64,000 bases of DNA from Microbacterium faecale (GTDB lineage Bacteria; Actinomycetota; Actinomycetes; Actinomycetales; Microbacteriaceae), in contig NZ_BMHO01000002.1 in assembly GCF_014640975.1 (NCBI RefSeq), forward strand, positions 282,696-346,695, in the 5' to 3' direction. Below the pieces are notes generated by a model that saw nothing but the letters and a program-made list of their open reading frames with translations, had not been told where the DNA came from and ran no database searches. Shown here in pieces: positions 26,458-34,307 of the stretch. Position numbers and translations under genes: made by a program. Positions within the stretch are counted from its first letter, which is position 1; each line of letters opens with the position of its first letter.

Positions 26458-27239
26458 CGACCATCGCCCCTCGCCCCCGGCTCCGCGGGCTCACCGCAGA
26501 AGCCGTATTCATCGGCCGGAGCCTCAGGCACGCGTTGCGCGACGCGGAGTCGATGCTGATGTCGATCGCGTTGCCCGTGCTCATGATGCTCATGTTCACG
26601 TACGTGTTCGGCGGAGCGATCGACCCCAGCGGCGGCTACGTGGACTACGTCGTGCCGGGAACGATCCTCACGTGCGCGGGATTCGGAGCCGCGACGACCG
26701 CGACCTTCGTCGCGAACGACATGACGGGCGGCATCATCGACCGCATCCGCACCATGCCGCTCCGGCCGGGCGCTGTTCTCACAGGCCACGTCGTGGCATC
26801 GCTGGCCCGCAACCTCGTCGCGACGGGCGTGGTGTTCCTCGTCGCGGTCGCGATCGGATTCCGCCCGACGGCGACCCCCCTCGAGTGGCTCGGCACCTTC
26901 GCCATCATCGCGCTGTGGATCTTCGCGATCACCTACCTGTTCGCGGCGATCGGGCTCGCATCGGGATCCGCGGAGGCCGCGAGCGGTTACGGCTTCATCC
27001 TGCTGTTCCTGCCGTACGTCTCGAGCGGCTTCGTGCCGACCGACACTATGCCGAACTGGCTGCGCGTCTTCGCCGAAGTGCAACCGGTCACGCCCGTCAT
27101 CGAGACGATGCGCGCGCTGCTGATGGGAACCGATCCGGGTGCGGCACCGCTCGCCGCGGTCGCCTGGTGCGTCGGCATCGTCATCGTGGCAGCCATCTGG
27201 GGCGCCTGGCTTTTCCGCCACAAGGCGGGAAGGCGCTAG
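26454..27239 (+). CDS. DrrB-type ABC-2 exporter permease
   Basis: 261 residues with six membrane helices. The family pattern includes SIALPVLMMLMFTYVFGGAI near residue 40, DYVVPGTILTCAGFG, IDRIRTMPLRPGAV and a late YVSSGFVPTDTMPNWLR. This is the membrane half of the DrrAB exporter. The stop is followed by a large GC-rich palindrome that probably ends the transcript. Confidence 0.9.
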   Translation: MTTIAPRPRLRGLTAEAVFIGRSLRHALRDAESMLMSIALPVLMMLMFTYVFGGAIDPSGGYVDYVVPGTILTCAGFGAATTATFVANDMTGGIIDRIRTMPLRPGAVLTGHVVASLARNLVATGVVFLVAVAIGFRPTATPLEWLGTFAIIALWIFAITYLFAAIGLASGSAEAASGYGFILLFLPYVSSGFVPTDTMPNWLRVFAEVQPVTPVIETMRALLMGTDPGAAPLAAVAWCVGIVIVAAIWGAWLFRHKAGRR

Positions 27240-27278
27240 CGACTGCCAAGCGATCGCAACTGCAACTGCAAAGCGCAG

Positions 27279-27367
27279 CGGGTGACCTGGCGGCGCCGCT
27301 GGCATCGGGCCTGGCGGGAGGATCCGCCCCGCGGATCCGGGGGACTGCGGCGCCGCCAGGTCACCCG
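27279..27367. terminator. Nested palindrome after drrB
   Basis: Outer arms of 21 bases (27279-27299 and 27347-27367) are perfectly complementary. An inner hairpin GGATCCGC-CCC-GCGGATCC sits at 27320-27338. It lies 40 bases past drrB and just outside the left end of the IS481-type element. No U-tract follows, so it may be a repeat or an mRNA-stabilising structure as well as a terminator. Confidence 0.65.
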
Positions 27368-27389
27368 CGCAGCGGCAGCGGCGGCGAAA

Positions 27390-27395
27390 TCTAGG
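27390..27395. repeat. Left target-site duplication TCTAGG
   Basis: TCTAGG directly abuts the element's left TGT end and is repeated exactly at 29812-29817. IS481-group elements are known to insert at NCTAGN sites. Confidence 0.8.
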
Positions 27396-27810
27396 TGTTG
27401 CGGGATGGGAGGTTGTTGACGCGTCTGCTCGCGGCGATGGCAGGTTGATTCGCGATGGCCCATTTGGCGAGGCCCGACAACGGCTCCAGTAGGGACTTGC
27501 CGAGGGGTGTGAGGCTGTACTCAACGCTTGGTGGGATGGTCGCGAAGACCTCCCGGTGGACCAGTCCGTCTTCTTCCAGACCACGCAACGTGCGGGTGAG
27601 CATGCGTTGACTGATCGTTTCGATGCCGCGGTGAAGTTCGTTGAACCGATGTGCTCGTTGGCCGAGCAGGACCACGACAAGCACGGTCCATTTGTCGCCG
27701 ACTCGGCGCAGGACGTCAGTCACCGGACACTGCTCGTGCTCGTCGCCGGGCACCGGGCTCGGCAATGCGGTGTCAAGTGGAGCGGGCACATGCATGTTCG
27801 CTGCTGACAT
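27391..27810 (-). CDS. HxlR-family winged-helix regulator (element-borne)
   Basis: 139 residues from ATG at 27810 (AAGAAGG eight bases upstream). The HxlR domain is full: CPVTDVLRRVGDKWTVLVV, then FNELHRGIETISQRMLTRTL and LEEDGLVHREVFATIPPSVEY. The single Cys before PVTDVL is at the place of the redox-sensing Cys of HypR/QorR-type members. It is divergent from the SDR gene, with an operator candidate between. Its last codons run out of the element, and its TAG stop lies in the duplicated target TCTAGG. Confidence 0.88.
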   Translation of the reverse strand: MSAANMHVPAPLDTALPSPVPGDEHEQCPVTDVLRRVGDKWTVLVVVLLGQRAHRFNELHRGIETISQRMLTRTLRGLEEDGLVHREVFATIPPSVEYSLTPLGKSLLEPLSGLAKWAIANQPAIAASRRVNNLPSRNT

Positions 27811-27856
27811 CAAACTGCCTTCTTTCGCGTTCGGTGTCGGTTACCGATGATGGAGG

Positions 27857-27873
27857 TACTTACCAAGAGTAAC
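27857..27873. promoter_or_regulatory. Candidate HxlR operator
   Basis: TACTTACCAAGAGTAAC is an imperfect dyad (TACT/AGTA arms, TTAC/GTAA pairs) of the kind bound by HxlR-type regulators such as QorR. It lies 12-29 bases before the SDR start in the divergent gap of the element. Binding is inferred. Confidence 0.5.
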
Positions 27874-27885
27874 TAGGGAGAATCG

Positions 27886-28806
27886 ATGGTCAATCAACAT
27901 CATGGCGGTACGGGCCCGGATGCGGAAGGGCGGGCGGGCCAGACGGTCGTAGTTACCGGCGGCAGTGACGGCATGGGACGGGGCATCGCGCTCGGCCGGG
28001 CGGCACGGGGCGACCGAGTCCTCGCAGTCGGGAGCAACCCGATGAAAGGCGAGCGGCTGCTCGCTGACGCCGCGGCGTCGGGGTTGGGTGATCGGGTTGA
28101 GTTCCTGACTGCGGATCTAAGCACGATCGCGGGCAACCAGACGGTGATCGACCACGTCGCGGCCAACTACAGGGCCATCGATGGCTTGGTGATGGCGGCG
28201 AACCGTCAGTCACCGCAGCGCGTCCAGACGAGCGACGGGCTCGAGTCGACCTTTGCGCTCTACTACCTGAGTCGCCACGTGCTGGGCCACGGCCTGATGC
28301 CCGCGTTGTCGGCCGGCTCGAAGCCCGTGATCGTCAACATCGCCGGAGTCGGACTCGCCTCCGGAAAGATCAACTGGGATGACCTCCAATTGCGGCACCG
28401 CTACCGCACCATCGCCGCGCAACTCCAGGCAGGACGTGCCAACGATCTCCTGGGAGTGGCGATGGCGGCGCAGTTCGGCGAGCAGGTTCCCTACGTCCTC
28501 TACCACCCCGGGTTCACCCGCAGCGGCGACTCGGCGATGGAGCAGATCAACCCGCTGACCCGGGCAATCATCAAGACCGTCGCTATGGTTGCTGCCCGGT
28601 CCGTTGAACGGGCCATCGCGCCGGTGCACGGTTTTCTCGACTCGCCACCCACGGTCCCGTTGACGGCGGTCGACCGCGGCAAGCTGCTGCCGTCTGAACT
28701 GAAGACGCTCGACCCCGCCGCAGCGCGACGTCTCGCCGACGCGACCGACCAGATCCTGGCCGAAGCCGATCCGACGGCGGTCAAGCGCGAGGACGGCACC
28801 CGGTGA
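27886..28806 (+). CDS. SDR-fold protein lacking the catalytic Tyr-Lys pair (element-borne)
   Basis: 306 residues from ATG at 27886 (AGGGAGA upstream). The Rossmann start is VVTGGSDGMGRGIALGRA, fitting NAD(P) binding. INWDDLQ aligns with the FNWDDLQ-type segment of WWOX/retinol-dehydrogenase-like members, which normally runs on to YxxSKxAN. Here that stretch reads QLQAGRAND, so Tyr is Gln and Lys is Gly. Ordinary dehydrogenase activity is doubtful. Its TGA overlaps the GTG start of the transposase, so the two are translationally coupled. Confidence 0.85.
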   Translation: MVNQHHGGTGPDAEGRAGQTVVVTGGSDGMGRGIALGRAARGDRVLAVGSNPMKGERLLADAAASGLGDRVEFLTADLSTIAGNQTVIDHVAANYRAIDGLVMAANRQSPQRVQTSDGLESTFALYYLSRHVLGHGLMPALSAGSKPVIVNIAGVGLASGKINWDDLQLRHRYRTIAAQLQAGRANDLLGVAMAAQFGEQVPYVLYHPGFTRSGDSAMEQINPLTRAIIKTVAMVAARSVERAIAPVHGFLDSPPTVPLTAVDRGKLLPSELKTLDPAAARRLADATDQILAEADPTAVKREDGTR

Positions 28807-29816
28807 GCCAGACTGGGCACGCGAACGCCCCGTTGAGTCGTGAAGGCAGACGGCGGCTGGTGGAGCGCTGCACCACTCGTCCCATCGCGCACGTTGCGGC
28901 CGAGATGGGCATCTCCCGTGCCTGCGCGTCGAAGTGGGTCAACCGGTGGCGTCGTCATGGCGACGCCGGATTGCTCGATCGTTCCTCGAGCCCCCACCGC
29001 AGTCCGAGCGCGACACCAGCCTGGGTTATCAACAAGATCGAGTCCTCACGACGCGAGCACAAGTGGTCCGCCCAGCGCATCACCGACGAGCTCGCAGACC
29101 TCGGATTCACGATCAACCGACGAACCGTCACTCGGCACCTGACCAGACTCGGTCTCGGCAGACGCAAGTTCATCGACCCCGGCGGAGACAACAACCGCAA
29201 GCCCGGGAAGATCACCGCCCGCTGGCCCGGTCACATGGTGCACCTGGACGTGAAGAAGGTCGGCAGGATCCCCGACGGCGGAGGGTGGCGTGTCCATGGG
29301 CGTGACAGTGACCAGGCCAAGACCGTCGATCGAGCGAAGTCGGCTGGTGCACGGCGTGGGTACACCTACTTGCACTCCGCCATTGACGGGTTCTCCCGGC
29401 TCTCCTACACCGAGCCACTACCCGATGAGAAGGGAGCCACCGCGGCAGCGTTCCTAGGCCGAGCCAAGGTCTGGTTCGCCGCCCATGGCATCACCCACAT
29501 CCACCGTGTCGTGACCGACAACGGCGCGTGCTATCGCTCGGGGGACTTCGCCCGGATCGTTGGCAATCAATCCCGGCACCAGAAGACCAAGCCCTACACC
29601 CCTCGCCACAACGGGAAGGTGGAGCGTTATCAGCGGATCCTGGCCGAAGAACTGCTCTACGCCCGACACTTCACCAGCGAGGAAGCTCGCTCAGCTGCGA
29701 TCGCGGTCTGGAACATCCACTACAACTACCACCGACCACACTCCGGCGCGGAAGGTCAGCCACCGGCATCCCGACTGTCGGAAGGCGTCACCAACGTCCA
29801 GCCCTCATACATCTAG
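28803..29816 (+). CDS. IS481-family transposase
   Basis: 337 residues. The N-terminal helix-turn-helix is IAHVAAEMGISRACASKWVN, with a second HTH in the following 90 residues. The DDE core has Asp in MVHLDVKKVGR, Asp in VVTDNGACYRS and Glu in HNGKVERYQRILAEE. All three catalytic residues are present and the length is normal, so it looks intact. It starts at GTG 28803 inside the SDR stop, and its TAG lies in the right-hand TCTAGG. It moves the 27396-29811 element. Confidence 0.93.
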   Translation: MSQTGHANAPLSREGRRRLVERCTTRPIAHVAAEMGISRACASKWVNRWRRHGDAGLLDRSSSPHRSPSATPAWVINKIESSRREHKWSAQRITDELADLGFTINRRTVTRHLTRLGLGRRKFIDPGGDNNRKPGKITARWPGHMVHLDVKKVGRIPDGGGWRVHGRDSDQAKTVDRAKSAGARRGYTYLHSAIDGFSRLSYTEPLPDEKGATAAAFLGRAKVWFAAHGITHIHRVVTDNGACYRSGDFARIVGNQSRHQKTKPYTPRHNGKVERYQRILAEELLYARHFTSEEARSAAIAVWNIHYNYHRPHSGAEGQPPASRLSEGVTNVQPSYI

Positions 29817-29817
29817 G
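29812..29817. repeat. Right target-site duplication TCTAGG
   Basis: An exact copy of 27390-27395, immediately after the element's right end. It also contains the stop codon of the transposase (plus strand) and of arsR (minus strand). Confidence 0.8.
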
Positions 29818-30217
29818 CCCCGAGCCGCTTAAGGGCCGTCTGCACGACGGCGGCCGTGCGACCGAGCGACTCGGCGAAGCGTGTGGCCGGCTCTGGCAAC
29901 GGCGCGTAGATCGACTGAGCGGCCTGCGTCGCGAGCTCTCCCTCGTCGACGAAGAACGGCATGAGCCAGTCGTCGACCTCCTCGAGAGGAACGGGGTCGA
30001 TGCTGTAGAACCGGTGCTGGCCCTCTTCTCGCACCGTGACGAGCCCCGCCTCGCGCAGCACCTTGAGGTGCTTCGACACCGTGGGCTGACTGACGGTGAG
30101 CTCAGCGACGAGCTGCGAGACGCTCGTACCGCCGTCCGAATCCTGATCGCGACGCTGCAGAACGCGCAGGATCTCGCGCCGGGTCCCGTCGGCTATCACG
30201 TCGAAGATGTCGGCCAT
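29813..30217 (-). CDS. ArsR-family regulator
   Basis: 134 residues with an N-terminal winged helix: MADIFDVIADGTRREILRVL, then LVAELTVSQPTVSKHLKVLR and GLVTVREEGQHRFYSI. No metal-binding cysteines are visible, so it is of the non-metal or unassigned type. The ATG at 30217 is taken because upstream sequence lacks the fold. Its TAG stop lies in the target duplication of the IS481-type element, which inserted exactly at the gene's end without altering it. It is divergent from trkH, 99 bases away. Confidence 0.9.
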   Translation of the reverse strand: MADIFDVIADGTRREILRVLQRRDQDSDGGTSVSQLVAELTVSQPTVSKHLKVLREAGLVTVREEGQHRFYSIDPVPLEEVDDWLMPFFVDEGELATQAAQSIYAPLPEPATRFAESLGRTAAVVQTALKRLGA

Positions 30218-30316
30218 AACGCTCAGCGTATGCCATGGCAGCGATATGCGGCACGGCGGGCGCGTCGGAGATACGATGTTCGCTGTTCGTCTCGGACGAG
30301 GAGAGGCGGTCGGCCG

Positions 30317-31777
30317 ATGTCCGGCAGGCAGCATGCCCGCGGTGATGCCTGGCCGCAGCGCGTCGCGCGGCGGCTCGGGCAGTGGTTTCGCGCGTTCACG
30401 ACGCACTCGCCGTCGCGCTTCGCGATCGTCGTCTTCGCCAGCCTCGTCCTCGTGACGACGGCGCTGCTCTCCCTGCCCATCGCATCGGCCGACCGCACGG
30501 TCACGCCGCTCGCTGACGCCGTCTTCACCGCGGTCTCGGCCGTGTGCGTGACGGGCCTGACGAGCGTCGACATGACGAGCCACTGGTCGCACTTCGGCGA
30601 GGCGGTCATCTACGGCGCGGTCAACGTCGGGGGGATGGGTGCGCTCACGCTCGCCTCCATGCTCGGATTGATCATCTCGAAGCGCATGGGGCTACGCGCG
30701 AAGCTCATCGCCGCTGGCGACACGAATCCGCTGCGCGCGCACGGCGGCGCGGTGAACGAATCGCAGACGGTCCGCCTCGGCGAGGTCGGATTGCTGCTGC
30801 GCACGGTGGCGCTGTCGACCGTGATCATCGAGGTCGTCGTCGGGCTCCTGATCTATCCGTCGATGCTACAGAAGTTCGGCTGGGCCGCGGCCCTGTGGGA
30901 AGCACCGATGTACGCCGCGATGGCGTTCACCAATACGGGCTTCACCCTCAACGAGGGGGGCATCGGCATCTTCGCCGACGACTACTTCTTCATGACGGTC
31001 ATCATGATCACCGCGTTCATCGGCAGCGTCGGTTTCCCCGTGCTGTTCGCCCTGTCCCGCCACCTTGTGACGCCCGGCAGGGCGGCACTCCTGAGGCCGT
31101 CGACCTGGTCGCTCCACGTGAAGCTCACGCTGATCACCTCCGGGCTGCTGCTCGTCGGCGGCGCGGTCTCGTTCCTCGCGCTCGAGTACGACAATCCGCA
31201 CACGTTCGGCCAGCTCGACGTCACCGACACGATTTTCCAATCGTTCTTCCTGTCGACGATGACGCGCTCGGGCGGCATGACGTTCATCGATCCGGGCGAG
31301 CTGTACGGATCCGGGATGGTCGTCGGCTCGATGCTGATGTTCGTCGGGGGCGGATCCGCGTCGACTGCAGGCGGGATCAAGGTCACGACGCTCGCGGTCC
31401 TCGCGCTCGCGGTGTGGTCAGAGGCGCGCGGACGCCAGTCGGTGCAGGCGTTCGGACGGCGCATCCCCTCGGACGTGCAGCGCGTCGCGGTCGCCGTCCT
31501 CGCCTGGGGCGCGACGATCTGCGCGGTCGCGACGATCGTCATCGCGCAGATCACGCACGCGCCGATCGCCGAGGTGCTGTTCGACGTCATCTCGGCGTTC
31601 GGAACGGTCGGCCTGTCGACCGGGCTGACCGAGGCGCTTCCGGATCACGCGCTCTACGTGATGGGGATCACCATCTTCATGGGGCGCGTTGGTACAGTCA
31701 CTCTGGCCGCGGCGGTTGCCGCGACCTCCCGAACGCAGCATTACGCACTGCCTGTCGAAAGGCCGATCGTTGGTTGA
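30317..31777 (+). CDS. TrkH/KtrB-type potassium uptake channel subunit
   Basis: 486 residues from ATG at 30317 (GAGGAGAGG upstream). Four pore repeats are visible with selectivity-filter segments such as AVSAVCVTGLTSVD, AMAFTNTGFTLNE, MTRSGGMTF and ISAFGTVGLSTGL. It carries K+ across the membrane with a TrkA/KtrA ring. The regulatory subunit is encoded directly downstream with overlap. The downstream gene pair and length (KtrB-like) support potassium rather than another cation. Confidence 0.92.
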   Translation: MSGRQHARGDAWPQRVARRLGQWFRAFTTHSPSRFAIVVFASLVLVTTALLSLPIASADRTVTPLADAVFTAVSAVCVTGLTSVDMTSHWSHFGEAVIYGAVNVGGMGALTLASMLGLIISKRMGLRAKLIAAGDTNPLRAHGGAVNESQTVRLGEVGLLLRTVALSTVIIEVVVGLLIYPSMLQKFGWAAALWEAPMYAAMAFTNTGFTLNEGGIGIFADDYFFMTVIMITAFIGSVGFPVLFALSRHLVTPGRAALLRPSTWSLHVKLTLITSGLLLVGGAVSFLALEYDNPHTFGQLDVTDTIFQSFFLSTMTRSGGMTFIDPGELYGSGMVVGSMLMFVGGGSASTAGGIKVTTLAVLALAVWSEARGRQSVQAFGRRIPSDVQRVAVAVLAWGATICAVATIVIAQITHAPIAEVLFDVISAFGTVGLSTGLTEALPDHALYVMGITIFMGRVGTVTLAAAVAATSRTQHYALPVERPIVG

Positions 31778-32441
31778 ACGGATCCACGGCGACTCCCCGG
31801 TCCTGGTCATCGGTCTCGGACGATACGGTGCGGCGTGCGCGGGAGAGCTCGATCGTCTCGACCGCGACGTGCTCGCCGTCGACGCCGACCTCGCACTCGT
31901 CCAGAAATGGTCCGAACGCGTCACCCACGCGGTGCAGGCTGATGCGCGCAATCTGGAGGCGCTGCAACAGATCGGCGCGCAGGACTTCGACGTCGCAGTC
32001 GTCGCGACGGGATCGTCGATCGAAGCGTCCGTACTCATCACCGCGAACCTCGTCGACCTCAAGGTGCCGCAGATCTGGGCCAAGGCGACAAGCCAGTCCC
32101 ACGGCAAGATCCTCTCCCGCGTCGGCGCGAATCACGTGATCTACCCCGAGCGCGAAGCCGGGGAGCGCGTGGCGCACCTCGTCAGCGGCCAGATGCTCGA
32201 CTTCATCCGCTTCGACGACGACTTCGTGCTCGCGAAGATGTTCCCCCCGAAGTTCATCCGCGGCGTGAGCCTCGCCGACTCGGGTGTGCGGACGAAGTAC
32301 AACGTGACCGTCGTCGGCGTGAAGTCACCCGCGCGCGCGTTTCACTACGCCGAGCCGACGACCGTCGTGACCAATCACGATCTCATCATCGTCTCCGGCA
32401 CGAACGCCGACGTCGAGCGGTTCGCCGCGCTCGACCGCTGA
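31770..32441 (+). CDS. TrkA/KtrA-type potassium uptake regulatory subunit
   Basis: 223 residues. The N-terminal RCK domain has the nucleotide-binding GLGRYGAACAGELDRLDRDV and the downstream Asp in VLAVDADLALV. A C-terminal RCK_C domain follows (about 140-223, SLADSGVRTKYNVTVVGVK). The start is taken as TTG at 31770, overlapping the trkH stop, with GAAAGG upstream; an in-frame start earlier would lie deep in trkH. It gates the TrkH channel in response to nucleotides. Confidence 0.9.
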   Translation: MVERIHGDSPVLVIGLGRYGAACAGELDRLDRDVLAVDADLALVQKWSERVTHAVQADARNLEALQQIGAQDFDVAVVATGSSIEASVLITANLVDLKVPQIWAKATSQSHGKILSRVGANHVIYPEREAGERVAHLVSGQMLDFIRFDDDFVLAKMFPPKFIRGVSLADSGVRTKYNVTVVGVKSPARAFHYAEPTTVVTNHDLIIVSGTNADVERFAALDR

Positions 32442-32443
32442 GG

Positions 32444-33283
32444 TCAGCCCTCTTCGGCCAGTTCCTTGGCGCGTGCGTAGGCGGCATCGGACGCCCGGCG
32501 GAACAGGTCGTCGAGCCCCGCGGCTTCGAACACCTCCACCGCGCGTTCCGTCGTTCCCTTCGGGCTCGTCACGCGGCGACGCAGCTCGGCGGGAGGAAGA
32601 TCGTCCGCCTGGAGGAGCGCCGTCGCTCCGGTGAACGTGCCCGCCGCAATCTCGAGCGCGGTCGCGTCATCGAATCCGCGGTGCTTCGCCGCCTCCACGA
32701 GCTTCTCGATCAGCAGGAAGACGTAGGCGGGCCCGGATCCGGAAATCGTCGAGATCGCGTCGATGCCGTCGTCCCCGTCGACCTCGACCACGGTTCCCAC
32801 CGTCTCGAAGAGCCGTCGCACAAGGGCGATGTCCTCGTGCGTCGCGCGCGTTCCGCCGGCGATCCCGGTCACGCCCCGACCGACGGTGGACGGCGTATTC
32901 GGCATGGACCGCACGACGGCGACCTCGCCGAGCCGCTCTTCGAACTGCGCGAGCGTGATCCCCGCGGCGAGGCTGACGACGATCGCGTCGTCTCGCAGAT
33001 GCGGCGAGATGTCGGCGAGCAGGTCGGCGACCATGGACGGCTTCACGCCGACGACGACGATCCGCGCGTCGGCGACGGCTCTGACGTTGCCGTCCGGCGT
33101 GTCCTCGAGCGCGATGCTCGTCACGCCCTCGAGGCGCGCGAGATCCTCGGCCTTCGCCGCGGTGCGGTTCGTGACGGTGAGTCCGCCATCGATCTCGAGG
33201 CCGCTCGCGACGATGCCGCGCAGGATCGCACCCCCCATGGATCCGGCTCCGACGAACGCGATTGCGGGAAGACTGTGGGCCAT
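32444..33283 (-). CDS. proC: Pyrroline-5-carboxylate reductase
   Basis: 279 residues. An NADPH-binding Rossmann start, IAFVGAGSMGGAILRGI, is followed by GVKPSMVADLLADI and the substrate/dimer motif ISGSGPAYVFLLIEKLVEAA. It makes proline in the last biosynthetic step in the cytoplasm. ATG at 33283; GGAGG lies almost against it, so the transcript may be leaderless or the GTG three codons earlier may be used. Convergent with trkA (2-base gap) and divergent from the CDF gene. Confidence 0.94.
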   Translation of the reverse strand: MAHSLPAIAFVGAGSMGGAILRGIVASGLEIDGGLTVTNRTAAKAEDLARLEGVTSIALEDTPDGNVRAVADARIVVVGVKPSMVADLLADISPHLRDDAIVVSLAAGITLAQFEERLGEVAVVRSMPNTPSTVGRGVTGIAGGTRATHEDIALVRRLFETVGTVVEVDGDDGIDAISTISGSGPAYVFLLIEKLVEAAKHRGFDDATALEIAAGTFTGATALLQADDLPPAELRRRVTSPKGTTERAVEVFEAAGLDDLFRRASDAAYARAKELAEEG

Positions 33284-33320
33284 ACCTCCCACGGTACCGC
33301 CGACCCTTACACTCGGTGGC

Positions 33321-34292
33321 ATGAGTGCACATGGGGGCGGCAAGGCCATACTCGCGGCGTTCATCGCCAACATGGGGATCGCCATCGCCAAGTTCGTCGG
33401 CTGGCTGCTGTCGGGGTCGACCTCCCTCCTCGCGGAGGCGGTTCACTCGCTGGCCGATTCGGGCAACCAGGTCCTGCTGTACGTGGGCGGCCGGGTCTCG
33501 CGACGAGAAGCCGACCGCGAGCATCCGTTCGGCTACGGACGCGAGCGTTACGTCTATGCCTTCGTGGTGGGCATCATCCTCTTCTCGGTCGGCGGCCTCT
33601 TCTCGATCTATGAGGGCGTCAACAAGCTCGTCCACCCTCACGAGTTGAACGAGCGATGGTGGTGGCTGCCCATCGTGATCCTCGTGTTCGGCATCCTGCT
33701 CGAGATCTATTCGCTGCGCACGGCCATCAAGGAGGCGAATGAGATCCGCGAGCGCGGCCAGTCGTGGTGGGAGTTCATCCGCCGTTCGCGTTCGCCCGAG
33801 CTGCCGGTGCTCCTGCTCGAAGACACCGGCGCGCTGCTCGGACTCGTCTTCGCCCTCACGGGCGTCTCGCTCACGGTCGCCACCGGGGATCCGATGTACG
33901 ACGCCGCGGGCACCCTCGCGATCGGCGTCCTGCTCATCGTCATCGCGATCGTCATCGGCATCGAGATGAAGAGCCTCCTCGTCGGTGAGGGCGCCACGAA
34001 GAAACAGCTGCACGCGATCATCGCTGCGATCGAGACGGGCGCCGAGCCCCCGAAGGTCATCCACATCAAGACGCTCTACGTCGGCCCGGAAGAACTGATG
34101 GTGGCCGCGAAGATCGGCCTCGCGGCGGACAAGCCGCTGGGGGCAGCCGCGCGCGACATCGACGAGATCGAACAGCGCGTACGCACCGCCGTGCCGCACG
34201 CCCGGATCATCTATCTCGAGCCCGACGTCTACCGCGAGGTGAGCGGAAAGAAGCCGAGCACGGAAGCATTCGTCTTCCCATCGAGCGATTAG
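33321..34292 (+). CDS. Cation diffusion facilitator (CDF) metal exporter
   Basis: 323 residues with six membrane helices. The metal site of helix 2 reads AEAVHSLADSGNQ and that of helix 5 LLEDTGALLGL, so the second site is Glu/Asp rather than His/Asp. DREHPFGYGRERY follows helix 2, as in the ZitB/FieF group. A cytoplasmic domain ends the chain. It probably exports Zn, Mn or Fe in exchange for protons; the metal is not fixed by the sequence. ATG at 33321. Confidence 0.9.
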   Translation: MSAHGGGKAILAAFIANMGIAIAKFVGWLLSGSTSLLAEAVHSLADSGNQVLLYVGGRVSRREADREHPFGYGRERYVYAFVVGIILFSVGGLFSIYEGVNKLVHPHELNERWWWLPIVILVFGILLEIYSLRTAIKEANEIRERGQSWWEFIRRSRSPELPVLLLEDTGALLGLVFALTGVSLTVATGDPMYDAAGTLAIGVLLIVIAIVIGIEMKSLLVGEGATKKQLHAIIAAIETGAEPPKVIHIKTLYVGPEELMVAAKIGLAADKPLGAAARDIDEIEQRVRTAVPHARIIYLEPDVYREVSGKKPSTEAFVFPSSD

Positions 34293-34307
34293 TGCCACGA
34301 TGGACGC

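Larger units (their letters stand above)
27396..29811 (+). mobile_element. IS481-type transposon carrying HxlR regulator and SDR cargo
   Basis: A 2416-bp element. It begins TGTTGCGGGA and ends TCATACA; the ends are imperfect inverted repeats that both start TGT. Counting inward they share G-G at 8-9, GGA at 13-15, GTTG at 17-20 and TGACGC at 22-27, about 19 of the first 29 positions. Both sides are flanked by TCTAGG. Contents: HxlR-type regulator (-), SDR-like protein (+), IS481 transposase (+). Outside it, drrB with its palindrome and the arsR gene join cleanly if one TCTAGG copy and the element are removed. GGATCC, dense elsewhere in the window, is rare inside. Confidence 0.82.

Noticed and set aside
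29813..30217. Disruption or truncation of arsR by the IS481-type element
   Set aside because: The element joins exactly at the TAG stop, and reconstruction of the empty site gives the same stop codon and protein.
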